The notes under the pieces: model-generated
Told to the model about the DNA's origin: nothing
What the model saw: only the letters and a program-made list of their open reading frames with translations
Databases searched by the model: none
Assembly: GCF_004354915.1 (NCBI RefSeq)
Contig: NZ_SMSI01000003.1
Location: 463,234-527,233, forward strand
From: Pseudohoeflea suaedae
GTDB taxonomy: Bacteria > Pseudomonadota > Alphaproteobacteria > Rhizobiales > Rhizobiaceae
Reading direction: 5' to 3'
Length of the DNA stretch: 64,000 nt
Part shown: positions 56,022 to 64,000 of the stretch, piece after piece
Layout: each line of letters starts with the position of its first letter
How positions within the stretch are numbered: position 1 is the stretch's first letter
Position numbers and translations under genes: made by a program

Positions 56022-56049
56022 TAACAACCTTTTTCTGGGAGGAGCCGCG

Positions 56050-56490
56050 ATGGCTGATCATCCGGATTTCCGTCTGAACGATTTCATTCCCTACCTGCTC
56101 AGCCAGGCCGCCGAGGCGATCGGCCAGCAGTTCGCGGCGATCTACAGGGACCGGTATGGAATGCTGAATACCGAGTGGCGGGTTCTGGCGCATCTGGGCG
56201 AGGCCGGCGGGCTGACCGCCAAGCAGATCGGCGCCCAGGCGCGGGTACACAAGACCAAAGTCAGCAGGGCCGTCGTGGCGTTGGAAAGGAAGAGGTTCGT
56301 TGCACGGACGACGTCGGACACCGACCGGCGCAGCGCGACGCTGGAGCTGACGAAGACGGGGCGTAAGGTCTATGAGGATCTCGCCGTCATCGCCAGGGAG
56401 TACGACCGGCAGCTGGCCCACAGTCTGGGCCAGAAAGGCCGCGAAGACCTTGTCACCCAGCTCCGCCAACTTTCATCGCGCCGGACCTAG
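56050..56490 (+). CDS. MarR-family transcriptional regulator, HmgR-like
   Basis: A 146-residue winged-helix regulator: LLSQAAEAIGQQFAAIYRDRYGMLNTEWRVLAHLGE, recognition helix AKQIGAQARVHKTKVSRAVVALERKRFV and wing DTDRRSATLELTKTGRKVYEDL. I choose the ATG at 56050 with GGGAGGAGCCGCG upstream. It is divergent from hmgA-fahA-maiA and probably represses it until homogentisate or a related aromatic binds; a role in the TRAP genes downstream is also possible. Confidence 0.88.
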   Translation: MADHPDFRLNDFIPYLLSQAAEAIGQQFAAIYRDRYGMLNTEWRVLAHLGEAGGLTAKQIGAQARVHKTKVSRAVVALERKRFVARTTSDTDRRSATLELTKTGRKVYEDLAVIAREYDRQLAHSLGQKGREDLVTQLRQLSSRRT

Positions 56491-56498
56491 GGGGCCTG

Positions 56499-56520
56499 CC
56501 GCTCGCCCTGAGCGGTCTTT
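56499..56520 (+). terminator. Short terminator-like hairpin after the MarR gene
   Basis: CCGCTC (56499-56504) and GAGCGG (56510-56515) form a 6-bp stem with a 5-nt loop, followed by TCTTT. It separates the MarR gene from the TRAP transporter. Confidence 0.45.
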
Positions 56521-56603
56521 GCAGTGAAGAAAGTCGATACTGAATTTGTGGAGAACGAGCCGACACGTGTATCATGAATCAGCGAAGCATTTTCGGGAGG
56601 AAC

Positions 56604-57566
56604 ATGATGAACTTGCTACTGAAGTCAGCGGTTGCGGCGAGCGCGATCACAGCCTTTGCGCTCACATCCGCATCCGCGGAGACGCGCGTGACCTACAAGT
56701 CGGCCAAGACCGGCTCGTCCTACTACCAGATGGGCGTCGAACTGGCAGAAGCCATGAAGGCCGGCACCGGCGGGGAGATTTCCGTCACCGTCGAGGAAAG
56801 CCAGGGGTCCGTGCAGAATGTGATGGAGGTGCGGGCGCGCGGCGGCGACTACGTGTTCACCACGCCACCGGCGCTGGTCGGTCTCGCCCAGCAGGGCAAG
56901 GCGATGTTCGAAGGCAAGGGCAGCCCCGCCTTCGACGACATTCGCGCCCTTTTCCCGATCCCGTCGCTCACCATGCATTTCGTCATGTCCCGGGACAGCG
57001 ACGTGACCGAGATGAAGGGGCTGGCGGGCAAGACCATTCTCCTCGGCAAGGGCTCGTTCGGCGCAACCGAGGGCGAGGCCTATCTCAAGCTTTTCGGCCT
57101 GGAGGAGAGCGTCAAGATCGCGGATGCTGAACTTTCGAACGCGGTCGCGGCGCTCAAGAACGGCCAGATCGACGGCTTCGTTACCGCCGGTTCCTGGCCT
57201 GCGCCGAACGTGGTCGAGGCGGCGGCTTCCACTCCGGTCACGGTATTGTCGCTGACCGACGAGCAGATTGCGGAGACCAAGCGTACGAAGATGACGATCC
57301 CTGCCGGCACCTATGCGGAGCAGACGAGCGACATTACCACGACGTCGCTGCCGGTGGTGGCTTTCACCACCACCAGGATGGATGACGACACCGCCTATCA
57401 GCTGACCAAGACCTTCTGGGAAAGCAAGGCCAAGCTGAGCGAGACGTCGCGTTGGTGGAACGGTGTCGCCGAGGCTCTGCTGAGCAATATTTCAGGCAAG
57501 ATCCATCCGGGCGCCGTGCGCTACTACGACGAGGTGGGCATAGAGCTGAGCGACGCGCAGAAATAG
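56604..57566 (+). CDS. TAXI-family TRAP transporter solute-binding protein
   Basis: A 320-residue periplasmic binding protein with a signal peptide (LLLKSAVAASAITAFALTSASA, cleaved before ETRVTYKSAKTGSSYYQMGVELAEAM). TAXI-type features are the TGSSYY ligand-loop at the N-terminus and DVTEMKGLAGKTILLGKGSFGATEGEAYLKLFGL. Two adjacent ATGs are possible (56604, 56607), with GGGAGGAAC upstream. It lies beside the homogentisate genes, so an aromatic or organic acid ligand is possible but unproven. Confidence 0.9.
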   Translation: MMNLLLKSAVAASAITAFALTSASAETRVTYKSAKTGSSYYQMGVELAEAMKAGTGGEISVTVEESQGSVQNVMEVRARGGDYVFTTPPALVGLAQQGKAMFEGKGSPAFDDIRALFPIPSLTMHFVMSRDSDVTEMKGLAGKTILLGKGSFGATEGEAYLKLFGLEESVKIADAELSNAVAALKNGQIDGFVTAGSWPAPNVVEAAASTPVTVLSLTDEQIAETKRTKMTIPAGTYAEQTSDITTTSLPVVAFTTTRMDDDTAYQLTKTFWESKAKLSETSRWWNGVAEALLSNISGKIHPGAVRYYDEVGIELSDAQK

Positions 57567-57581
57567 GCGGCCGACGCTTTA

Positions 57582-57608
57582 GCAGGCCGGACATCGCCTC
57601 CGGCCTGC
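57582..57608 (+). other. Intercistronic stem-loop after the TAXI binding-protein gene
   Basis: GCAGGCCGGA (57582-57591) and TCCGGCCTGC (57599-57608) form a perfect 10-bp stem with a 7-nt loop between the binding protein and permease genes. There is no T-run, so partial attenuation or mRNA end protection is more likely than full termination. Confidence 0.65.
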
Positions 57609-57636
57609 TCACTTTCCCTTGCACGAGACCCCAAGC

Positions 57637-59421
57637 ATGCTCGATTTCTTCAAAAGCCGCGGTGCCGCAGCATTCTGGCTGATCCTGTCCGTGGCCCTGG
57701 TGGCGTACCATCTGGCACTGGTTTTTTCCGGACTTGTCCCGAACCTCGTCAGCCGCCCCCTGCACATGGCGTTCATATTGCCGTTCGTGTTGATCCTGGG
57801 CAATAGGAGCCGCTGGGGAACGATCACCGGTTCCGGACTCGCAATTCTCGGCATCGCCGCAGCACTCTGGATCGCGGTCAACCACGACAGGCTCGGTGAC
57901 CAGTACGGTTTCCTCGAGAACAATTTGCAGCTGGCCATCGCCATTGTGCTGCTGGTCGTGACACTTGAAGCCGCCCGCCGCGCGATCGGCTGGCCGTTGC
58001 CTCTCGTGGCTGCCACAGCCCTCCTTTACGGTCTTCTGGGGCAGCACATTCCAGGCCAGTTCGGCCATGCCGGCACCCCGATCGACAGTTTTCTCGGCAC
58101 TCTGACCATCGCCGAAGGCGGCATCTGGGGATCACTGACCGGCGTATCCGTCGGAGTGGTGTCCATCTTCGTGATCTTCGGAGCGGTACTGAATGCGGGC
58201 GAGGCGGGCCAGGGGTTCATGAATGTTGCCGCCGCCGCTGCCGGGCGCCTCAAGGGTGGAGGGGCCAAGGTGTCCGTGATCTCGTCCGCACTGTTCGGTT
58301 CGATCTCGGGGTCGGCGTCCGCCAATGTCGCCTCCACGGGAGCCATCACTTTGCCGGCAATGACGAAACTCGGCTACCCCAAGCGCCTTGCGGCGGCGGT
58401 CGAGGCGGTCGCCTCGTCAGGCGGGCAGATCATGCCGCCGCTGATGGGGGCGGGTGCCTTCGTCATGGTCGAGCTTACGGGTGTGCCCTACACCTCGATC
58501 ATGGCGGCCGCGATCCTGCCTGCGCTGCTCTATTTCTTTGCCGTCTGGGTGGGCATAAATGCCTATGCCACGCGCTTCGAACTCAGGGGCGTGGATGCCG
58601 CAGACCGACCCGGACCACGCGATGTCGTCATCACATCGCTGTTCTTCCTCATACCCTTTTCGGTCCTGCTCTGGGCCATGTTCGCGGCGAAATTCACGCC
58701 GGAATATGCCGCCGCCCTGGCGATCCTTGCCGGCGCGCTGTTGCTTTTCCTGAACGCGGATCTCGAATTCCGCCCCGCGCAGATCTTCGAGCGCTTCAGC
58801 GATGCGGCGATGAATGCCGCGCGCCAGGTATCGATGATCGCTGCCATCATCCTCTGTGCGTCGATCATCATCGGCGTCCTGTCGATCACCGGTCTGGGCG
58901 TCAAGATCACCTCGCTCATTCTCGAAGGGGCGGGGGGCTTGCTCTGGCCCTCGCTGTTGCTGACCGCGCTCGCCTGTCTTGTTCTCGGAATGGAGGTGCC
59001 GACGACGGCGGCTTACGTCATCTGCGTATCCGTGGCCGGCCCGGCGCTGACACAACTGGGACTGGAGCCCTTGCAGGCTCATCTCTTCGTCTTCTGGTTC
59101 GCATTGCTGTCGACGATCACGCCGCCCGTCTGCGGTGCCGTGTTTATCGCGGCCGGGATGATCGGTGAGAATTGGCTGAAGGTCGCGCTGACCGCGATGG
59201 CTCTCGGGGTCGGGCTGTATATCATCCCGCTCGGCATGATCGCCAATCCCGACATGCTCCGCCTGGCCGACAGTCCGGTACTCGCGATCCTCGCCACCCT
59301 TCGCGTCGCCATCGGGCTGGGGCTCGTCTCCTACGGGCTCATCAGCACGCGCAAGGTCTTCAGAACAGTTCTTCTCGTCGGTATCGGACTGACGGTCGTC
59401 TTTTCGGGCATCTACATCTGA
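57637..59421 (+). CDS. TRAP transporter fused permease (4TM/12TM, DctQM type)
   Basis: A 594-residue inner-membrane protein, the fused small and large TRAP permease that goes with TAXI binding proteins. About 16 hydrophobic segments are visible. Family landmarks are LFGSISGSASANVASTGAITLPAMTKLGYPKRLAAAVEAVASSGGQIMPPLMGAGAF in runs and GMEVPTTAAYVICVSVAGPAL. I choose the ATG at 57637; an in-frame TTG at 57619 would add six residues. It imports its substrate with sodium or protons. Confidence 0.92.
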   Translation: MLDFFKSRGAAAFWLILSVALVAYHLALVFSGLVPNLVSRPLHMAFILPFVLILGNRSRWGTITGSGLAILGIAAALWIAVNHDRLGDQYGFLENNLQLAIAIVLLVVTLEAARRAIGWPLPLVAATALLYGLLGQHIPGQFGHAGTPIDSFLGTLTIAEGGIWGSLTGVSVGVVSIFVIFGAVLNAGEAGQGFMNVAAAAAGRLKGGGAKVSVISSALFGSISGSASANVASTGAITLPAMTKLGYPKRLAAAVEAVASSGGQIMPPLMGAGAFVMVELTGVPYTSIMAAAILPALLYFFAVWVGINAYATRFELRGVDAADRPGPRDVVITSLFFLIPFSVLLWAMFAAKFTPEYAAALAILAGALLLFLNADLEFRPAQIFERFSDAAMNAARQVSMIAAIILCASIIIGVLSITGLGVKITSLILEGAGGLLWPSLLLTALACLVLGMEVPTTAAYVICVSVAGPALTQLGLEPLQAHLFVFWFALLSTITPPVCGAVFIAAGMIGENWLKVALTAMALGVGLYIIPLGMIANPDMLRLADSPVLAILATLRVAIGLGLVSYGLISTRKVFRTVLLVGIGLTVVFSGIYI

Positions 59422-59508
59422 ACCGCGCGACGACGAACATCGAGCGTGCGGCTGCGAGAGAAACACCGCGCGCTTTCCCGATGGACGGGCCAACATCGTC
59501 CGGCGACT

Positions 59509-60615
59509 TCAGAAACCACCTTCGGCCGGTTTTGCGACAGTGAACCTGCCTCCCTTGATCACCGCGAGTTCCAAAAGCCGTTCGATGCGGCCGTCCTGAC
59601 GGAACCTGAAGGAGCCGGATGCTCCACGGAAACCTGCGGGCGCGAGCAGCTGCGCTCTGGTGACGGCCGATCCACCCCTGGCACGAACAATTCCCGCCGG
59701 CACGGCGACCAGATCGAAGCCGTAAAGGGCCATCTGGCTCGGCACACGGCCATATCTGGCCCGGAACCGTTCGGAGATGGCCTCGGCGCTCTGCGTGTCC
59801 GGGCGGGCGATGACCGCTCCCTCGAGGACCGGCAATGCAGCCACCGAGGATGTCCAGTCCGAATTGCCGACAATCAGCATGCCGGGGGAAACCTTGCGCA
59901 GCATCGTGGCGATCCGCGATATTTCGGTCCGGTCGGCGGAGGCGAAACCGACAGCGGCGATCTTGGATATGTCCCCCATCTTCTTGATGATCTCGACGCC
60001 GGATTCGCCCGTGCCATAGGTGAGCACGCCGACCTTGCCGCCGATTGCCGAGCCGAGGCGCGCGGCGTCCACGCGTGAACCGTCATTCGGTCCGTTTTCA
60101 GGTACGAGCACGGCGACCAGTTCGCCCTTCGGTGCGGCGTGGCGCATGCCGGTCGCAAGACTGTCCTCGCGGGACCCGACGAAGGCAAAACCGCCTGCGG
60201 GGGCCGTTTCGCTGACGCCGACGGGCGTAAGTCCGGCGGGAGGCTGCGGTATGACGCCCGGGCCGGCCGCATAGAAGACCGGCTTGTCGGCAGGCGTGAG
60301 TTGCGCGCCCGCGGCATCGACGATGGCGAGAGAGACCTTGCCGCCGCCAAGCAGTTCGGCGGCGAGGCGCGCGCCATCGGCGAGGTCGGCATTCGCCCGC
60401 GTCGCCTTGGCGAGGTCGAGCGCCAGAATGATCGTCGCCTCTCCCTCGCCGACGCGTTCGGGACTTACGGTCGCCCCTGCCGGAGCCTGCGCATCGACCG
60501 AGAGAACATCACTCGCCTTGTCCGACGATTGGCAGGATGCGACGAGGAGAAGAAGAAAGCCGGCGAGAAGAAGGCGGAGATTGCTGAACCACTGCATGTC
60601 GATGACTTTCTGCAT
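59509..60615 (-). CDS. Lipoprotein with periplasmic-binding-protein-like fold (penicillin-binding protein activator-like)
   Basis: A 368-residue lipoprotein. The N-terminus has a type II signal peptide with lipobox LLVASC (LRLLLAGFLLLLVASCQSS). After a short linker the mature part resembles type I periplasmic binding proteins and LppC/LpoA-type activators: EATIILALDLAKATRANADLADGARLAAELLGGGKVSLAIVDAAGAQ, then GKVGVLTYGTGESGVEIIKKMG and YGFDLVAVPAG. It is short for a penicillin-binding protein activator. It follows the transglycosylase gene by 3 bp, so a link to peptidoglycan remodelling is likely. An alternative start is at 60597. Confidence 0.7.
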   Translation of the reverse strand: MQKVIDMQWFSNLRLLLAGFLLLLVASCQSSDKASDVLSVDAQAPAGATVSPERVGEGEATIILALDLAKATRANADLADGARLAAELLGGGKVSLAIVDAAGAQLTPADKPVFYAAGPGVIPQPPAGLTPVGVSETAPAGGFAFVGSREDSLATGMRHAAPKGELVAVLVPENGPNDGSRVDAARLGSAIGGKVGVLTYGTGESGVEIIKKMGDISKIAAVGFASADRTEISRIATMLRKVSPGMLIVGNSDWTSSVAALPVLEGAVIARPDTQSAEAISERFRARYGRVPSQMALYGFDLVAVPAGIVRARGGSAVTRAQLLAPAGFRGASGSFRFRQDGRIERLLELAVIKGGRFTVAKPAEGGF

Positions 60616-60618
60616 GAT

Positions 60619-61431
60619 CTATTCGAAAAGCGCGCGACGCTGCGCCACCGAGCGCTGTCCGGCTGCTCCCTGAGCTGCGGCGAGGCAGCGTCCATAGCCC
60701 GGTCCGGGAACGAAGCTGCGCCGGAGGCAGGCCGTCCCCCGCCGGTTGGAACCCGCCGCTGCGGAGAAGCCGAATGTGGCGACCGGGAGCGGTCCCGAGA
60801 CCTCGTGGCCGTCACGCCTGAAAATGTCGCGCGCTCTTTCGCAATAGCGCACCGAGAGAACGGAAAACCGCGTCTCCCTGTGTCCGGCCCGGTATTTCAT
60901 CACCGTCGTACAGAGATCGCCCGAACCCAGCCGGTAGGCGCCGGCGAGGTAACGCAGGCCGTAGCGGATATTGGTCGCAGGCACCGCAAGCTCTTCGGTA
61001 TCGCCGCCGAAACCGAGCATCGATGCCGTGGCGGGAAGGATCTGCATGAGACCGATTTCGCCGTCTCGCCCGCGAGCGTGCGGATTGAAACCGCTTTCAA
61101 TCTCCATCACCGCTGTCGCGAAATGCCTGGGCAGGCCCATCTCTTCCGCCATGCACCCCGCATAGGCTTCGTAGTCGTCCCGCGAGGCCAGCTCCTGCGC
61201 CTTGACAGCCCCGCAATCGGCTGGGCCGGCGGCGGTGCGGGGCGGGGCGACCTGCGTGGAAGCGGTGTGAGGGGCCACGGAAGCAAGGACCGGTTCGGCG
61301 CCTTCTGCGCGAGCGCAGGGCAGCATGGCGCCGGCAACCAGGACAACGATCAGCAACGGGTGGCCGGGCTTGGTGCTCAAGAGTTCATGCACGAGCGCAT
61401 CGTTCAGCGCTCCTCCCCCTCTCATCGACAT
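60619..61431 (-). CDS. Exported lytic transglycosylase (SLT domain)
   Basis: About 270 residues with an N-terminal hydrophobic export segment (HPLLIVVLVAGAMLPCARAEGAE) and a soluble lytic transglycosylase domain: FATAVMEIESGFNPHARGRDGEIGLMQILPATASMLGFGG, where the Glu before SGFNP is the catalytic acid, and NIRYGLRYLAGAYRLGSGDLCTTVMKYRAGH. The frame stays open to 61869 but the extra 146 residues overlap a better gene and look like shadow coding, so I start at the ATG 61429-61431. It cuts peptidoglycan, either for turnover or to let a secretion machine through the wall. Confidence 0.82.
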   Translation of the reverse strand: MSMRGGGALNDALVHELLSTKPGHPLLIVVLVAGAMLPCARAEGAEPVLASVAPHTASTQVAPPRTAAGPADCGAVKAQELASRDDYEAYAGCMAEEMGLPRHFATAVMEIESGFNPHARGRDGEIGLMQILPATASMLGFGGDTEELAVPATNIRYGLRYLAGAYRLGSGDLCTTVMKYRAGHRETRFSVLSVRYCERARDIFRRDGHEVSGPLPVATFGFSAAAGSNRRGTACLRRSFVPGPGYGRCLAAAQGAAGQRSVAQRRALFE

Positions 61432-61472
61432 GTTCCGGCGACGGTTTCGCAGGAAACTCCTCCGTGCCTCGA

Positions 61473-61832
61473 TCAGTACATGTAGCCGACCATGCGCTGG
61501 TGGAAGCACTCGCACTTGTCCAGGTACTGCTCGTCGCGATAATTGTTGCGAAGATAACCGTAGGCCTTGCCGCAGGCGACCTTCGCTTCGAAGGCCCAGG
61601 TGAAGGCCGGGCTCCGCGAGGCAATCCAGCGTTCGTCGTCGGCCACGTTCACCGCCTCGGTCATCAGCCGTACGACCTCGTCGGTCAGCTGCACGTCGCT
61701 CTGGATCGTCATGAGCTGCGATGGACCGGCCAGCCGGCACATGCCCGCTCCGAGATCCGCGGCGGAGACCGGCCCTGCGAGAAGCCCGATCATCGAAAAT
61801 GCGACAGTCATCCGTTTGAAGTTCGTGGTCAT
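61473..61832 (-). CDS. Small exported protein with conserved-looking cysteines, function unknown
   Basis: A 119-residue protein with a signal peptide (MTTNFKRMTVAFSMIGLLAGPVSAADLG, cleavage after VSA). The mature chain of about 95 residues has cysteines in GMCRLAG, VACGKAYGYLRNNY and KCECFHQRMVGYMY, suggesting disulfides, and ends in aromatic residues. The ATG at 61832 has GGGGAAG upstream. The layout loosely resembles small periplasmic immunity-type proteins, but I do not recognise the family. It lies 41 bp before the transglycosylase gene and is likely cotranscribed with it. Confidence 0.7.
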   Translation of the reverse strand: MTTNFKRMTVAFSMIGLLAGPVSAADLGAGMCRLAGPSQLMTIQSDVQLTDEVVRLMTEAVNVADDERWIASRSPAFTWAFEAKVACGKAYGYLRNNYRDEQYLDKCECFHQRMVGYMY

Positions 61833-61863
61833 TGTCTTCCCCATCCCGAGTTTTCGTTGGGTC

Positions 61864-61903
61864 AGCCACACACCGTCCGGTCCGTTCACCCCAGTGTGTG
61901 GCT
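61864..61903 (-). terminator. Hairpin after the RTX gene
   Basis: AGCCACACAC (61864-61873) and GTGTGTGGCT (61894-61903) form a perfect 10-bp stem with a 20-nt loop, just downstream of the RTX protein stop on the minus strand. A T-run is missing, so termination may be partial. Confidence 0.5.
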
Positions 61904-61917
61904 ACCGTTTGCGAAGG

Positions 61918-64000
61918 TCAAGTATTGGGCACCGTTGCGATGGCATCGGTGCCGTTGTCGTCGAACAGGATCCGGACGACATCATTGGGCGCGGTGTTGA
62001 ATGTCGCAACCGTCTCCCATGACGTGCCGCCAGCGGCACCGTCGACGTCCACCTGAACTGTCGTGCCGACAACCCGGACGAAATCCGCCAGTTGGTCGGT
62101 GTTCGGATCCGCGCCGCCTATGTCGGCCGTGAACAGGTCCGAGAGATCTATCATGTCCTTCGCCGCGCCCGAGCCGGCCTCGAAATCCATGATGACGTCG
62201 CGGATGCCGCCGCTGATCGCCTCGTCGAGCGCCGCCTGGTCGAAGACGAAGATGTCGGATGCACCGTCGCCGCCAAGCACGCCGGCATTCCCGCCCCACA
62301 GCGTATCGGCGCCGAGACCGCCCAGAAGCACGTCCGAGCCCAGGCCGCCCGCCAGGATGTCTTCACCCGCCCCGCCGTAGAGCGTGTCGTTGCCGCTGCC
62401 ACCGTTCAGCGTGTCGTTGCCCGCGCCGCCGAGCAGGGTGTCGTTGCCTGCCTGGCCGTCGATTGTGTCGCCTCCGGCGCCGCCCGAAAGCACATTGGCG
62501 CCGCTGCTGCCGTTGATGACATCCGCAAACGCGGTGCCAATGATGTTCGGCGTGGCATCGTTCGCGGTGAATGCTGTGGGCGACTGCGCCTCTCCTGAGT
62601 GATCGCCGATGCTGCCGGAGGCAAAAGTCAGGTTGATGTCCGACAGGGCCGTGTCGCCGTCACCGTCCACGACTTCGACGGGGAGTGTCGTGGACACCGG
62701 ATCGGTCGAAGAGCTCGCCGCACCGAAGCCGGTGAGCACGAAGGCATTGCCGCTCTGGTGGATGATATCGAGCGTGCTGTAGCCGTCGGCGGTGAAGGTC
62801 GCGATCGATACGTTCTGATCCAGAATGCCGGTGATTGAAGCGACGACATAGGCCGTCACACCGGTGCCGATTGTCTGGAAGGTCACGGTATAGTTGCGGG
62901 AGATCCCGCTCGAATTGGTCAGGGTCACGGTCGTGGGGGTCGAGCCGACATTCGCAAAGCTGACGGTTTCCGTATCGCCACCGAAATTGATGACGACCTG
63001 CGTGATGCTGTCCTTGACGCCGTCGCCGACACTGTCCGCAAAAATGACGGGATCGGAGGCGGCGGTAACGGGGCTGCCGCTGATCTGCACCTGCGGCTCG
63101 TCGTCGACGCCGGTGGGGCCGTTGTCGATGCCGTCCGCGCCGAAGTCGTCGGAAGCCACCAGTCGTATCGTGGTATTGTTCTGCCCCGAACCGAAGCGAA
63201 CCGTCGCGCCGTTGACCAGATAATGGCCGTCGAAGCTGTGATCGTGCTGTCTTATGTTGCCGTCGTAATCCGCCGGTGTTCCCGCCGGATTTCCGGTCAG
63301 ATCATAGACGAAGTCGAGACGTATGGATTCCGTGGAGCCGATGGCGTTGCCGCCGGTATTGCCGTTCGAGCCGATACCGGCGGAATTCGCCGTTCCGTTG
63401 ACGGAATTGCCGGTGATCGGCGTCAGCAGCAAATCGCGGGAGCCATTCACGGCGTTTGTCACGAAGCCGGCCCAGGGGTCGTTGCCGCCGACGAAATTGT
63501 AGCTGCCATCATTGAAGTTGATGTTGGTGAATGCGTCCACCGGTCGGTTCATGTCGACGTCATAGGTCGCCGTCGTCGGGTCGAGCGTCACGGTGTAGAC
63601 GACGGCACCCGCATTGACGAAGCTGCTGTCGGTGGAAGCCGTCAGCACGAGACCGTCCTGGCTGATCGAATAGTAGATGGTGTTTCCCGCCGACGTCAGC
63701 TCGGTCGGGCCTGCCAGGCTGGCTGCGAAGCGCACCGTCCCGGCACTGTCCGCTCCGTAATTGTCGAGCAGGGCCTGGTCGAGGTCGAGATAGAATGTCC
63801 CGCCTCCGGTGGAGCTATTCGCAAGGACCGCATCCTCGGCTGCCACGGCAGTGGGGACGTCGTCGACGACGTCGATCGTGACGGAGCCTGTGACGGTGTT
63901 GCCGTAGGCGTCGGTGGCGGTGTAGCCGAAGGTCTCGACGCCGGTGAAGGTGTTGGCGCCGTCATCGGCATCGGGTCCGTCGACGGGCGAGGTCAGGGTG
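61918..64000 (-). CDS. RTX/VCBS-type secreted protein, C-terminal part (N-terminus beyond window)
   Basis: At least 694 codons of a large repeat protein. The right edge encodes a cadherin/VCBS-like domain (TFTGVETFGYTATDAYGNTVTGSVTIDVVDDVP in runs); the middle has beta-rich, Asp/Gly/Thr-rich domains of the T1SS-143 kind (DNGPTGVDDEPQVQISG, PVEVVDGDGDTALSDINLTF); near the C-terminus are about five RTX nonapeptides (GGAGNDTLNGGSGNDTLYGG, GGLGSDVLLGGLGADTLWGG) that bind calcium outside the cell. The end (IFVFDQAALDE...DVIMDFEAGSGAAKDMIDLSDLF) is a type I secretion target domain. It is very likely exported by a type I system and may act as an adhesin. Its start and full length lie outside the window. 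Confidence 0.92.
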   Translation of the reverse strand, partial: TLTSPVDGPDADDGANTFTGVETFGYTATDAYGNTVTGSVTIDVVDDVPTAVAAEDAVLANSSTGGGTFYLDLDQALLDNYGADSAGTVRFAASLAGPTELTSAGNTIYYSISQDGLVLTASTDSSFVNAGAVVYTVTLDPTTATYDVDMNRPVDAFTNINFNDGSYNFVGGNDPWAGFVTNAVNGSRDLLLTPITGNSVNGTANSAGIGSNGNTGGNAIGSTESIRLDFVYDLTGNPAGTPADYDGNIRQHDHSFDGHYLVNGATVRFGSGQNNTTIRLVASDDFGADGIDNGPTGVDDEPQVQISGSPVTAASDPVIFADSVGDGVKDSITQVVINFGGDTETVSFANVGSTPTTVTLTNSSGISRNYTVTFQTIGTGVTAYVVASITGILDQNVSIATFTADGYSTLDIIHQSGNAFVLTGFGAASSSTDPVSTTLPVEVVDGDGDTALSDINLTFASGSIGDHSGEAQSPTAFTANDATPNIIGTAFADVINGSSGANVLSGGAGGDTIDGQAGNDTLLGGAGNDTLNGGSGNDTLYGGAGEDILAGGLGSDVLLGGLGADTLWGGNAGVLGGDGASDIFVFDQAALDEAISGGIRDVIMDFEAGSGAAKDMIDLSDLFTADIGGADPNTDQLADFVRVVGTTVQVDVDGAAGGTSWETVATFNTAPNDVVRILFDDNGTDAIATVPNT

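Noticed and set aside
61432..61869. N-terminal extension of the lytic transglycosylase frame
   Set aside because: The 146 extra residues are Arg-rich and overlap a small gene with a convincing signal peptide and start site; the transglycosylase has its own export segment from 61431.
62340..62480. Short tandem repeats in the RTX region as a non-coding repeat or CRISPR
   Set aside because: They are in-frame 27-bp units coding for calcium-binding nonapeptides; spacing and content do not fit a CRISPR array.

Overview
The window is 64 kb of high-GC, densely packed DNA that looks like a chromosome or large replicon of an alphaproteobacterium, probably a metabolically versatile soil or marine member of Hyphomicrobiales or Rhodobacterales. 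The three-subunit transhydrogenase, the PaaX/PaaR/PaaN2 phenylacetate set, the TAXI-TRAP transporter and the many Lrp regulators all fit this. The genus cannot be fixed from the sequence alone. No rRNA, tRNA, IS element or CRISPR array was seen.

Region 1 (1-24.3 kb) is the most unusual part. After a truncated Lrp regulator come five operons: (i) a branched-chain-type ABC importer without a binding protein in this window; (ii) npdG-cofE-cofD-cofC-fbiC, the deazaflavin F420 pathway from the deazaflavin chromophore to the glutamylated cofactor plus the NADPH:F420 reductase; (iii) a PLP enzyme, a two-subunit CoA-transferase, an F420-type luciferase-like oxidoreductase and an M20 amidohydrolase; (iv) pntAA-pntAB-pntB; (v) a three-subunit molybdenum hydroxylase whose iron-sulfur subunit is fused to a CoxG-like domain. 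A GntR/HutC regulator closes the region. The leader of each operon, and of the regulator itself, carries a related AT-rich operator-like site with the core CTATC(T/A)(T/G)T. I read this as one regulon for an uncharacterised catabolic pathway in which NADH is converted to NADPH and then F420H2 to drive a reductive step, next to a Mo-dependent hydroxylation, an amide cleavage and a CoA transfer. The substrate is unknown; an N-heterocycle or other amide-containing ring is an inference.

Region 2 (24.4-29.8 kb) holds a diaminopropionate ammonia-lyase and an Lrp regulator, divergent from a fused indolepyruvate:ferredoxin oxidoreductase that would turn aryl pyruvates into aryl-acetyl-CoA.

Region 3 (30-50.6 kb) is a complete phenylacetate pathway: paaX; paaJ-paaABCDE, an extra PaaA-family protein and paaZ; paaR; paaK-paaI-paaG on the opposite strand; paaN; a full liv-type ABC importer with its binding protein; and a fused enoyl-CoA hydratase/3-hydroxyacyl-CoA dehydrogenase. 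Two nearly identical TetR-type operators lie before paaJ and between paaG and paaN.

Region 4 (50.7-59.4 kb) is the homogentisate route: hpd with a small Rieske protein, a divergent Lrp regulator, hmgA-fahA-maiA, a divergent MarR regulator and a TAXI-type TRAP transporter. Regions 2-4 together form an aromatic amino acid catabolic island feeding acetyl-CoA, succinyl-CoA, fumarate and acetoacetate into central metabolism.

Region 5 (59.5-64 kb) is cell-envelope related and all on the minus strand: the C-terminal part of an RTX/VCBS secreted protein that runs off the window, a small exported Cys-containing protein, a lytic transglycosylase and a lipoprotein with a periplasmic-binding-protein-like fold.
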